From positions 42,998 through 106,997 of the forward strand of contig DATATB010000148.1 of NCBI GenBank assembly GCA_036268995.1: a stretch of 64,000 nucleotides of DNA. The letters are read 5' to 3'. Each line of letters opens with the position of its first letter. Position 1 is the first letter of the stretch. Under the pieces are notes generated by a model. It saw only the letters and a program-made list of their open reading frames with translations, did not search any database and was not told the origin of the DNA. This document shows positions 32,964 through 42,592 of this stretch, piece after piece. A program made the translations under genes and the position numbers. The stretch is from DATATB01 sp036268995. GTDB taxonomy: Bacteria; Planctomycetota; Planctomycetia; Pirellulales; PNKZ01.

Positions 32964-33326
32964 AAGCGCAACGCGGGCGCAGACGCCCGCGTTGCGGCGC
33001 GCGCAAACATGGCCTGGCCATGCTATGGCGAAGCGGCGGATGAGCAGATGCGCGTCCTTGCCAATCGACGTGCGCTCCGAACGGAGCTATGAACGTCGAA
33101 CCTTAAATTGAAGTGACGACACTTCTTAGATGGGAAAACAAGCGGCGGGATTATAGAAGCGGCCGGCGGCACGGGTCAAGGCACGCTTGGGCCTTCGATG
33201 CGCGGCATTAACACGGTTGCGGGTAACCGATTGCGCGTGCCGGCACGCGTGCTACGTTGCTGGCGAAACGGCCTGGCGGCTTTCGCTTGGGAATCGCCCA
33301 TTGCCGCTGCTGCGCCAGCATCGCCG
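32964..33326. other. Intergenic region between two minus-strand genes
   Basis: About 360 bases that should hold the lptD promoter. Apart from the hairpin at 32967-32996, nothing supports a gene; short frames on both strands lack family features. Confidence 0.5.
32967..32996. repeat. 13-bp perfect hairpin just upstream of the lptD start
   Basis: CGCAACGCGGGCG (32967-32979), loop CAGA, CGCCCGCGTTGCG (32984-32996). It occupies the ribosome-binding region of lptD, so the transcript would carry a very stable stem there. It may be a mobile REP-like element or a translational control structure. Confidence 0.6.
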
Positions 33327-35681
33327 TCATTCTTGTAGTGCATACAGCACAACATTTAGGCCGATGCGTGCGGCGTCTTCGCGCGTGTAGCCGGCGCACT
33401 CGAGCGATTCGTGCCGCTCCAGCGCGCAGCTCAGGTCGTAGGGCGAAAAAATGACAGCATAGGTATCGCCCATCTTCAAGCCTTCCAACTCGGGATCGAC
33501 CTGCCGCACGGCGGACTTCATGCCCCCCGCCTCGCGCAGCCGCGGTTCGCGGCGGCCGACTTTCTTCAGGTCAAAGCCACCAAAGCTGGCGCTGAACAAT
33601 GCATGCGACGTGGCTATCGGTGCCAGCGGATGATCGGGAAAAATCAGTTTCATCTCATTGCGGAAGCTGGCTGCGAACTCGGCACTGCTGCACGTGGCAT
33701 CGGCAAACATCGCGCCGCCGCGGTCGACGATGTACGTCCGCAGTTGCTTGCGCTCGGCGGGCGAAAACGTGAACGCACTGCGGCCGTGCATGAAAACGAT
33801 GGGAAAGTCAAACAGCTTCGGATCCGCGAGGCTGATCGCCCGCTCGTCGGTGTTGATGCGCAGACCGGTTTGCTGGGCGACGACTTTCATCAGATTCGGC
33901 AGCGCGGCGGGGGCCACATTCCAGCCGCCGCGATGCCGAATCTTGGCCACGTAGAGTTTTCCCCGATCGAGCGGGTTGTTGCCTTTGTCGCCTTCGACCA
34001 GCGGCGGAATCTCGAGCTTGTATTTCAGCTCGCGATTGGTGGCATAGGCCAGCACGTTGATGCCGACCGAGCGGGCCGCCTCGATCTGGGTTTTGACCGC
34101 GCCGACAAACTTCATTTCGCGGTCCGGCCGCGCCAGTTCCCAATAGCAGCCCAAGTTCTTGGGGCAGTAGACCACGCTGGTGCGGCAACCAATGTCGATG
34201 CCGTACAAGGGCGGCATCGAGTCGGGATCGACCGCCTCTTCGGCATGCCACACCGGATGCTCGGGCGGCAGCAGATAGAGCCGATATTCGGGCTCGGGAA
34301 AGATGCGCGTCATCAGCTTGCGGAATCCGGCGTCGAAGCTGCCGTCGCCGCAGCAATCTTCGGCAAACAGGAAACCGCCGCGATCGATGTACTCGCGCAG
34401 CCGGGAGACCTGCTCATCGGTGAATTCCGGCGCGTCGCGACCGGAGAGAAACACGACCGGCGTCTGGTTCAAATCATCGGCCGTCGCCTGCCGGATGTCG
34501 ATCACTTGCCAGGTCAGGTCGCGGTGCCAGCGCTGTTCGACGTAGCCGGTAAGGTTCGCCACGTCGGTGCGATGATGGTTCCAATCCTCGCCGGGTGGAT
34601 GCTTGAGCTTGGCCAAGAGCACCGGCCGGCGGCCCTTGGACAAAAACAGTAGGGCCAGGCTGGTGCCCACGTGCGGCGTGTCTTCGCCATGCCCGACGCC
34701 TTTCCAAAAGCCCGACAGTTCTTCCTGCTGATGCACCAGCAAGTCAGCCCCTTCACGATACCAGTCGTGCCGGCCGATGATGCGCTGGTTGGTCAACCGG
34801 CCGACGCGCTCCAGGCCATAGAGATAATAGAGCAGGTGCCAGTTGTCGCCCGGATTGTTGTGGACGGCGAAATGCGCCGCCATCCAGTCCAACGCACGCT
34901 CGATCTCGGGGTTTTCTTCCTGCGTGCCGCAGCAGCGGACCTTGTCGCCGTGCACCTCGGCATCGCCACGGTTCAAGCGATCGTCGGCAATGACCATGGC
35001 GGCAATGCCCGCGCAGGTCATGCTGCCGGTGCCGGGCGTGTCTTGCATGTAGCCCCAGGATCCGTCGGGGTTTTGCGTTCGCCGCCAGTAGTTCTGAATC
35101 AGCCGCCAGGTCTGTTCTTTAACAGGCACGCCGGCGCGCTCGGCCTCGTGCAAGGCCAGCAGGGCAAACTGCGAGTTCGAATTGTCCACACGGCCGGCCG
35201 CCGGGTTGCGATTGCCGTAGCCCCAAGCGCCTTTGCTGGCGCCGTCGTGGGATTGCTGGCTTTCGAGCCACTGGACATTCTGGCGAATCAGGAACAGGTC
35301 TTTTTTCGGCTCGGCCGCGCACAGCACCATCGTCTGCAGCGCGACGCTATAGGTCTGCGCCAGCCGCTGCCTGCGTAGATAATCGATGGCCAGCCGCATT
35401 TGCGGGTCGTCCGGGGGAACTCCGGCGGTCAGCAGGGCCAAGGCGCAAAGTGCCGAAATGCCGACCGGCACGCTGGGCGAGTCGGGCCACGAGCCATTGT
35501 TCTTTTGCTCGCGCTTGAGATATTCAATGCCGCGATCGATGGAGCGGCGGACCTGCTCGGCGTCGATTTCGGCTCGCGCAGTCTGCGCCGTCGGCGCAAT
35601 CAGCAGGGCGGATGCGCAGATTGCGACTAATAGGCGGGAGAAACGGCGTGAAGGCGTATTTTCGGCCGTGGCGCGCCCCAC
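33327..35681 (-). CDS. Prenyltransferase/squalene-oxidase-fold protein with two DUF4159 domains
   Basis: 784 residues from a GTG at 35681; the frame continues to a TTG at 35819 through a repeat. Signal peptide-like LLVAICASALLIAPTAQTARA. Residues about 35-330 contain QW-like alpha-toroid repeats (IEYLKREQKNNGSWPD, NYWRRTQNPDGSWGYM, LDWMAAHFAV). Two DUF4159 domains follow (FLSGRDAPEFTDEQVSRLREYI with GGFLFAEDCCGDGSFDAGFR; FMHGRSAFTFSPAERKQLRTY with GGAMFADATCSSAEFAASFR). It is divergent from the MoxR operon, with which such proteins are commonly linked in planctomycetes. Biochemical role unknown; the fold suggests an extracytoplasmic binding or scaffold protein rather than a cyclase. Confidence 0.8.
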   Translation of the reverse strand: MGRATAENTPSRRFSRLLVAICASALLIAPTAQTARAEIDAEQVRRSIDRGIEYLKREQKNNGSWPDSPSVPVGISALCALALLTAGVPPDDPQMRLAIDYLRRQRLAQTYSVALQTMVLCAAEPKKDLFLIRQNVQWLESQQSHDGASKGAWGYGNRNPAAGRVDNSNSQFALLALHEAERAGVPVKEQTWRLIQNYWRRTQNPDGSWGYMQDTPGTGSMTCAGIAAMVIADDRLNRGDAEVHGDKVRCCGTQEENPEIERALDWMAAHFAVHNNPGDNWHLLYYLYGLERVGRLTNQRIIGRHDWYREGADLLVHQQEELSGFWKGVGHGEDTPHVGTSLALLFLSKGRRPVLLAKLKHPPGEDWNHHRTDVANLTGYVEQRWHRDLTWQVIDIRQATADDLNQTPVVFLSGRDAPEFTDEQVSRLREYIDRGGFLFAEDCCGDGSFDAGFRKLMTRIFPEPEYRLYLLPPEHPVWHAEEAVDPDSMPPLYGIDIGCRTSVVYCPKNLGCYWELARPDREMKFVGAVKTQIEAARSVGINVLAYATNRELKYKLEIPPLVEGDKGNNPLDRGKLYVAKIRHRGGWNVAPAALPNLMKVVAQQTGLRINTDERAISLADPKLFDFPIVFMHGRSAFTFSPAERKQLRTYIVDRGGAMFADATCSSAEFAASFRNEMKLIFPDHPLAPIATSHALFSASFGGFDLKKVGRREPRLREAGGMKSAVRQVDPELEGLKMGDTYAVIFSPYDLSCALERHESLECAGYTREDAARIGLNVVLYALQE

Positions 35682-35698
35682 GGACCGCAGTCCGTGGG
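35677..35698. repeat. REP-like hairpin at the 5' end of the DUF4159 gene
   Basis: CCCACGGAC (35677-35685), loop CGCA, GTCCGTGGG (35690-35698). Perfect 9-bp stem. It overlaps the GTG I chose for the gene, so that start is uncertain. Confidence 0.55.
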
Positions 35699-35836
35699 TT
35701 TGGGTTCTGTGCGCCAGGAGCGCGGCGCGCGTTGCTGCCCCCCTGCTTGACCGATAAAATGACAAGGTAGCCACCCAGGCGAGATGATCCAGACCGCCCC
35801 TCGCACTCACGCACCTCAATATAGCAAGGATTCGCG

Positions 35837-36856
<1,020 letters not shown>

Positions 36857-36908
36857 ACCTTCCCACCAAGCCGCGACCGGTGGTCGCGCCCCGTCCCGCG
36901 CGCTGCTC

Positions 36909-37805
36909 ATGTCGACCGCAGAAAAATATCTGAAGCCGGAAGTCATTCGCCAGGTGGCCCGGCTCGATCTGCGCGCCCAGTTTATCGTCAAAGGCTTTTT
37001 GCAGGGTCTGCACGCCAGTCCCTACCACGGCTTTTCCGTCGAGTTCAGTGAGCATCGCAAATACACCACCGGCGACAACCCGCAGGACATCGACTGGCTG
37101 GTCTACGCCAAGACCGACAAGTATTACGTCAAGAAGTTCGAGGCCGAGACGAACATCACCGGCTACCTGGTGATGGATCTCAGCGGCTCGATGGGCTACA
37201 CGTATCGGCAGACGCTCACCAAGTTCGAGTATTCGATCTGCCTGGCCGCCGCCCTCGGCTATCTGATGGTGCATCAGCAGGATCCGGTTGGCCTGATCAC
37301 CTTCGACGAGCGCATTCGCGACAGCCTGGCGCCACGCTCGAAGCGGACACAGTTGGGCAACGTGTTGTCGCTGCTCAGCCGCTTGCAGCCGGCTGGCAAA
37401 ACCGAGATCGCCAAAAGCCTGATCCAGATCGCCGCTATGCTGCGGCATCGCAGCCTGGTGATGCTCTTTAGCGATCTGCTGGCCGATCCCGACCCGATCT
37501 TAAAGGCCCTGCACCGGCTGCGGCACGGCGGCCACGACGTGATCTTGTTCCACGTGCTGGACGAGGCCGAGGTCCGCTTTCCGTTTGATGGTATGATCGA
37601 ATTCGAGGAGCCCGAAAGCGGCGACAAGCTGCAAGTCGACGCGCCGGGCTACAAGCGGGCCTACCTGGCCGAGATCGAAGCCTTCTGCGCCCGCTACCGG
37701 CGAGAATGCTTTTCGGCCGGCATTGACTACGTCGGCCTGGATACGAGCATGCAATTCGACAAGGCCCTGATGGAATATCTCGCCAGCCGCCGCGCGCGGT
37801 ATTAA
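36909..37805 (+). CDS. DUF58 domain protein (VWA-like MoxR partner)
   Basis: 298 residues from the ATG at 36909. The DUF58 signature is EFSEHRKYTTGDNPQDIDWLVYAKTDKYYVK. The MIDAS-type metal site is intact: VMDLSGSM. Cytoplasmic, 52 bp after moxR. In this family MoxR is thought to load or remodel the DUF58/VWA protein. Confidence 0.9.
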   Translation: MSTAEKYLKPEVIRQVARLDLRAQFIVKGFLQGLHASPYHGFSVEFSEHRKYTTGDNPQDIDWLVYAKTDKYYVKKFEAETNITGYLVMDLSGSMGYTYRQTLTKFEYSICLAAALGYLMVHQQDPVGLITFDERIRDSLAPRSKRTQLGNVLSLLSRLQPAGKTEIAKSLIQIAAMLRHRSLVMLFSDLLADPDPILKALHRLRHGGHDVILFHVLDEAEVRFPFDGMIEFEEPESGDKLQVDAPGYKRAYLAEIEAFCARYRRECFSAGIDYVGLDTSMQFDKALMEYLASRRARY

Positions 37806-37913
37806 TTACGTTTGCAGTCACGAATGAGCTTAAGCGGAGCGGGTTGCCCAGCTTTGCCGGCCTCTCAACGGTCGGCCTGGGTGCATTGGTTCTGCAAACC
37901 GCACTAAAACGTC

Positions 37914-40079
37914 ATGGACCTGTTCCTGAACCCCGCTTTGTTGGCCGGAGCCGGATTGGCAGTTGCGCCCATTGTGCTGCATCTGATCATGCGGCAGCGG
38001 CCGCAGCATTTGCAGTTTCCGGCGCTGCGGTTCATCCAGAAGCGGCACGACGTCAACCGCCGTCAGTTGCGGCTACGACACTTGCTGCTGTTGTTGTTGC
38101 GGGCCGCGGCCGTGGCCTTGCTGGCCTTGGCGCTCGCCCGGCCGACGATCAAAGCGTCCGGCTTTTTTGCCGATCGCGAAGGCCCCGTGGCGGCGGCCAT
38201 GATTTTCGACACGCTGCCGCACATGGATTACAAGCACGACAACCAAACGCGGATCGAAGTGGCCCAGCACACGGCCTTGCAAATGCTGGCCCGCTTGCCC
38301 GAGGAAAGCCAGATCGGCGTGCTCGATTGGCAGGTCGGTGCGCCGGTATTCCAGGTCGATCGCGGCGCCGCTCGGCAACGCATCCAGCGGCTGGCCACCA
38401 GCGGCGTCGGTCAGTCGCTGCCGCAATCGATCGAGTCGGCCCTCGAACTGTTGAAAACCAGCGAGCATCCCAAGGAGATTTACATCTTTTCGGATCTGGC
38501 CGCCAGCAGTTGGAAAACTCAGGCCGGCCACGATCTGGCCGACCGCATCGAGCAACTGCACGCGAGCGTCTACCTGTTCGACGTCGGCGTCGAGCAGCCG
38601 CAGGACTTTGGGCTGGGCGAGCTGCGGCTCTCGGGTCAGGTGCTTCCCAAGAACACGCCGCTACGGATCGCGACCGATGTATCAAGCGTCGGAATGACGG
38701 GCGAGAAAGTCGTCGAATCGTATCTCGTCAACCCGCAGGGCAAGCCGGAAAAACGCGGCCAGGAGAGCGTCGTCCTGGGGGCCGACGGATCGACGCCCGT
38801 GGAAATCGTGCTCGGCGCGCTGGACGAAGGCAACCACCAGGGCTATCTCCGCATTCTGGGCGAAGACGGTTTGGCGGCCGACAACGTGCGCTATTTTACG
38901 GCCCAGGTCCGCAGCGCGTGGCGCGTGCTGGTCATCGCGCCCAAGCCGGCGCCCGATCTGGCGTTTTATTTCACCGAGGCGCTGGCCCCCATCGCGTTTC
39001 GCCGCAATCGCCAGGCGCGGTTCGATTGCCAGGTAATCGACTACGATCGGCTCGGCAGCCAGAAGCTGGAATCGTTTGCGGCCGTGTTTTTGCTCGATCC
39101 GCCGCCGCTGCCCGAAACGGCCTGGCAGCAGCTCGGCACCTATGCTGAAGCCGGCGGTGGCGTCGGCATTTTTCTGGGCGAGCGGGCCCAGCCGGTCAAG
39201 CAATTCAACTCGGCTGCGGCCGGCGAGTTGGTGCCGGGCCCGCTGGGACAGCAAGCCCGGCATCCCGACGGCGACATCTACCTGGCAGGCGCCGAAAGTC
39301 ATCATCCCGTCTTCAAGAAGTTCGAGCCTTTGCGGGACAGCGTGCCGTGGGAAGCGTTTCCCGTGTATCGCTATTGGCAATTCGCCAAACTAGCCACCGG
39401 CACCCAAATCGTGGCGGCCTACAGCGACGGCCGGCCGGCCCTGGTCGAGCGATCGCTCGGCAAGGGCCGCATCATCACCATGACCACGCCCATCTCCGAG
39501 CCGCTGAACGGCTCCGCCGGCGACCGCTGGAACCTGCTGCCCACCGGCTTCGAACCCTGGCCGTTTGTGATGCTGGCCAACGAATTGGCGCTCTACCTGG
39601 CCGGCAGCGCCGACAGCCAGTTGAATTACCTGGCCGGCCAGACCGCCATCGTGCGGCTGCCCGACAAGCCGCGTTTTGCCACCTATCAAGTTGTCACGCC
39701 CAAAGACGAATTGAAGCAACCGCCCGAAGCACTACAAAACTCGGTGATCGTCACCGCCACCGAAATGCCCGGCAACTACCAGGTCAAGGCCGGTGGCCAG
39801 CAAGGCGTGGACCTCGGTTTCAGCATCAACTTGCCGGTCGAGGCCACACAACTATCGCGCATTGGCGAGCCCGAGCTGGATGCGGTCTTTGGCAGCCTGC
39901 ACGTTCGCCCCGCGCGCAGCGACGAGCAAATCGAGCGCGAAGTACAAACCGGTCGTACCGGCCACGAACTGTTTCCGCTGCTGATCCTCGGCCTCGTCGC
40001 CATCCTGGCGCTCGAGCATTTGCTAGCCAACCGTTTCTACCGCGAGACGCGAAAGGCCGACGCGCGTGTGCCGGCCTAG
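37914..40079 (+). CDS. BatA-like membrane protein with degenerate VWA site
   Basis: 721 residues. The N-terminus (MDLFLNPALLAGAGLAVAPIVLHLI, then LQFPALRFIQ) is the BatA domain, followed by a second membrane helix (LLLLLLRAAAVALLALALARP). A VWA-like domain follows, but the expected DxSxS is DTLPH (MIFDTLPHMDY), so metal binding is doubtful. After that come periplasmic beta domains and a GATase-like segment (AEAGGGVGIFLGERAQPV), and a final membrane helix (LFPLLILGLVAILALEHLLA). Third gene of the MoxR operon. A long frame beginning at 37844 in another register is a shadow. Confidence 0.85.
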   Translation: MDLFLNPALLAGAGLAVAPIVLHLIMRQRPQHLQFPALRFIQKRHDVNRRQLRLRHLLLLLLRAAAVALLALALARPTIKASGFFADREGPVAAAMIFDTLPHMDYKHDNQTRIEVAQHTALQMLARLPEESQIGVLDWQVGAPVFQVDRGAARQRIQRLATSGVGQSLPQSIESALELLKTSEHPKEIYIFSDLAASSWKTQAGHDLADRIEQLHASVYLFDVGVEQPQDFGLGELRLSGQVLPKNTPLRIATDVSSVGMTGEKVVESYLVNPQGKPEKRGQESVVLGADGSTPVEIVLGALDEGNHQGYLRILGEDGLAADNVRYFTAQVRSAWRVLVIAPKPAPDLAFYFTEALAPIAFRRNRQARFDCQVIDYDRLGSQKLESFAAVFLLDPPPLPETAWQQLGTYAEAGGGVGIFLGERAQPVKQFNSAAAGELVPGPLGQQARHPDGDIYLAGAESHHPVFKKFEPLRDSVPWEAFPVYRYWQFAKLATGTQIVAAYSDGRPALVERSLGKGRIITMTTPISEPLNGSAGDRWNLLPTGFEPWPFVMLANELALYLAGSADSQLNYLAGQTAIVRLPDKPRFATYQVVTPKDELKQPPEALQNSVIVTATEMPGNYQVKAGGQQGVDLGFSINLPVEATQLSRIGEPELDAVFGSLHVRPARSDEQIEREVQTGRTGHELFPLLILGLVAILALEHLLANRFYRETRKADARVPA

Positions 40080-40085
40080 TTTAAA

Positions 40086-42332
40086 ATGCGACTGATTCTT
40101 TCACCCGTCGGCAACTACCTTGTCGTGGCCTTGGTGGCCATTGGCCTGCTGATATTGTTGCGCTTCGGTCCCAGCCACGATCGGCTCAGCAGCCGGCGGC
40201 GAAAAGTGCTGCTGACGCTGCGCCTGCTGGTGGTGCTGCTCGTGGCGCTGGCCATGTTGCGGCCCACGCTGGTACACAGCCAGATCGTCAAGCAGTCGGC
40301 CACGGTGGTGCTGCTGGCCGACAGTTCGCGGAGCATGCAGGTGGCCGATGCGGCCGGCAAGGAAACCCGCTGGGACGTGCTCAAGAGCATCCTCGAAGCG
40401 AACCAAGCCGCCTTGCAATCGCTCCAGGACGATTTCGACGTGCAGCCGTTTACGTTCGCTGGCGAGTTGCATCCGCTCGACTTGGGCACGCGCCCGCTGG
40501 CGCTGGGTAGCCGTCCGGAGGGCAGAGAAACGGCGATCGGCGCGGTGCTCGAAGACGTCCTGCGGCAGGTAGCCGGAAAGCGGCTGGCCGGCATCATTCT
40601 GATCAGCGACGGCGCGCAGCGGGCCATCGCTCCGCGCGACACGCCGCCGCAAGTGCCCGCCCGCCGGCTGGCCGACCTGGGCTACCCGCTGTTTGCCGTA
40701 CCGTTGGGCCAGGCCCGCGGCTTGGGTCAGGCCCGCGACGTGGCCATCGAAGACCTGCGCGTGCCGCAGCACGTGTTCGTCAAAACCCAGCTCGACGCGG
40801 CCGCCACGGTCCGCATCGAGGGCTTCGTCAATCAGAGCGTGCTCGCGCAGCTCCTGGCCGAAGACACCGCCGGCAAGATGCAGCCGGTGGCCAGCGTCAA
40901 GCTCGAAGCGCGGCAAGACGGGCAGCGGCTACCGCTGGAATTGTCGTACACGCCGATGGTCCCCGGCGAGCGGAAGATCACGCTCAAGCTGCCCGACTTG
41001 CCTGGCGAACTGGTCACTACCAACAACCAGATGAGCACGTTTGTCACGGTGCTCAAGGGCGGCCTGAACGTGCTGTACATCGAAGGCCTGCCGCGGGTCG
41101 AGGAGAAGTTCATTCGCCGCGCGCTCGATAGCTCGCCCGAGATCAAGGTGGACTACGTGCGTCTGGACGCGCGCAAAACAGAGACGCGGCCGCCGGATCT
41201 GGCCGAGCGCTTCAAGCCCGGCAAGTACGACGTGTATCTTTTCGGCGACGTCGACTCGCAGGCCTTCTCGCCCGACGAGTTGACCAACCTGGCGGCCGCG
41301 ATCAATCGCGGGGCGGGCTTTATCATGCTCGGCGGCTTGCACAGTTTCGGGGCCGGCGGCTACGGCCGCACCGCCTTGGCCGACGTGTTGCCGGTGGCCT
41401 TCGACCGCTTCGAGCGGCAGAATTTCGACGAGCCCATTCGCGGTGATTTGCACGTAACCGGCCCGCTGGCGATCAAGCCCACAACGATCGGCAATTCGCA
41501 AACGCTGATGCTGTTGGCCTCGCGTGCCAAGAACGCGTCGATCTGGGCCGCGCTGCCGCCCCTGGACGGAGCGAATCGCTTCCGGCAGCTCAAGCCCGGC
41601 GCGCAGGTGCTGGCCGCCGGTCTGCGGGGCACGCCGTTGCTGGTGGCCAAGGACTATGGCAACGGCCGCGTGCTGGCCTTTGCCGGCGATTCGACTTGGC
41701 GCTGGTGGCTGCACGGTTTTGCAGCCGTACACAAGCGGTTCTGGCGTCAGACGGTGTTGTGGCTGGCGCGCAAGGATCAATCGGCCGAAGGCACCGTCTG
41801 GGTCGAGCTGGCCCAGCGCCGCTACAATCCCGCCAGCCGCGTCGAGTTCACGGTCGGTGCGCGCGGCGCCGACGGCGAGCCCATTCCCGATGCCGTGTTC
41901 GAAGTCGCGGTCGAGCGGCCGCAAGGCGGCAGAATCGTGCCGCGCTTGCGCCGCCAGGGCAACGACTGGCTCGGCACGTTCCTCGATGCCGACCAGTCGG
42001 GCGACTACGTCGTCCGCGTGCAAGCCACCCGCCAGGGCCAAACGATCGGCACCTCGCAGGCCCGGTTCCTGGTCTTCGACCAGGACCTCGAAATGGAAAA
42101 CCCCGCCGCCGATCGCGGCGCGATGGAAAACCTGGCAGCCATCACTTCCGGCAAGACCGTCGCGCCCGAGATGCTCGGCGAGCTCCTCGAAGAGCTAAAA
42201 CACTCGGCCCGCAACTTTGAAGTTGAGACGCAAGTCCGAGAAACCCTCTGGGACACCTGGCCCTTCTTCCTCACCACCATCGGCCTGCTCATCGCCGAAT
42301 GGTTTTTGCGCAAACGCTGGGGATTGGTTTGA
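40086..42332 (+). CDS. VWA / glutamine-amidotransferase-like membrane protein
   Basis: 748 residues. Two N-terminal helices (YLVVALVAIGLLILLRF; VLLTLRLLVVLLVALAML) lead to a VWA domain with an intact MIDAS (LLADSSRSM), a middle beta region, then a GATase1-like domain (LNVLYIEGLPRVEEKFIRRAL; DVYLFGDVDSQAFS; GAGFIMLGGLHSFGAGGYG) and a C-terminal helix (PFFLTTIGLLIAEWFLRKRWG). It is the usual last member of planctomycete MoxR blocks. The catalytic Cys of true amidotransferases is not seen, so this is probably a binding domain. Six bases after the BatA-like gene. Confidence 0.87.
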   Translation: MRLILSPVGNYLVVALVAIGLLILLRFGPSHDRLSSRRRKVLLTLRLLVVLLVALAMLRPTLVHSQIVKQSATVVLLADSSRSMQVADAAGKETRWDVLKSILEANQAALQSLQDDFDVQPFTFAGELHPLDLGTRPLALGSRPEGRETAIGAVLEDVLRQVAGKRLAGIILISDGAQRAIAPRDTPPQVPARRLADLGYPLFAVPLGQARGLGQARDVAIEDLRVPQHVFVKTQLDAAATVRIEGFVNQSVLAQLLAEDTAGKMQPVASVKLEARQDGQRLPLELSYTPMVPGERKITLKLPDLPGELVTTNNQMSTFVTVLKGGLNVLYIEGLPRVEEKFIRRALDSSPEIKVDYVRLDARKTETRPPDLAERFKPGKYDVYLFGDVDSQAFSPDELTNLAAAINRGAGFIMLGGLHSFGAGGYGRTALADVLPVAFDRFERQNFDEPIRGDLHVTGPLAIKPTTIGNSQTLMLLASRAKNASIWAALPPLDGANRFRQLKPGAQVLAAGLRGTPLLVAKDYGNGRVLAFAGDSTWRWWLHGFAAVHKRFWRQTVLWLARKDQSAEGTVWVELAQRRYNPASRVEFTVGARGADGEPIPDAVFEVAVERPQGGRIVPRLRRQGNDWLGTFLDADQSGDYVVRVQATRQGQTIGTSQARFLVFDQDLEMENPAADRGAMENLAAITSGKTVAPEMLGELLEELKHSARNFEVETQVRETLWDTWPFFLTTIGLLIAEWFLRKRWGLV

Positions 42333-42538
42333 CACTCGACGCCAACACCATTTTCGAAGCCGCGCTTAAGTTGCCGGAAAGGGAACGTCAGGCGCTCGTC
42401 TCTCGACTCTTAGCAACATTGCCGGAAGAGTCAGCTGCCCTATCGCTCGGCGGCCCGGAATTGATCAATGAACTGAAGCGGAGATCAGCCGACACCGAGG
42501 GGAATGTTCCTTGGAACCAAGTACGCATCGAGATTTGA
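42329..42538 (+). CDS. Orphan addiction-module antitoxin-like protein
   Basis: 69 residues if started at the TTG at 42329, which overlaps the previous stop (TTGA). The pattern IFEAALKLPERERQALVSRLLATLP followed by INELKRRS matches the putative addiction-module component family (TIGR02574-like). No RelE/ParE toxin follows; the next frame is a large membrane protein. Either the toxin was lost or the protein serves another role. A longer start at 42299 would overlap the upstream gene more. Confidence 0.6.
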   Translation: MTLDANTIFEAALKLPERERQALVSRLLATLPEESAALSLGGPELINELKRRSADTEGNVPWNQVRIEI

Positions 42539-42592
42539 CGTTGTGGGCGTTGAGAGCAACGCGACATCGCGGAAATACGATAAACTGTCGGC

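Noticed and set aside
31332..33092. 586-codon frame on the strand opposite lptD
   Set aside because: GC-rich antisense shadow: no domain features, and lptD has a signal peptide and OstA-like sequence.
33411..34652. 413-codon frame opposite the DUF4159 gene
   Set aside because: Antisense shadow without family signal.
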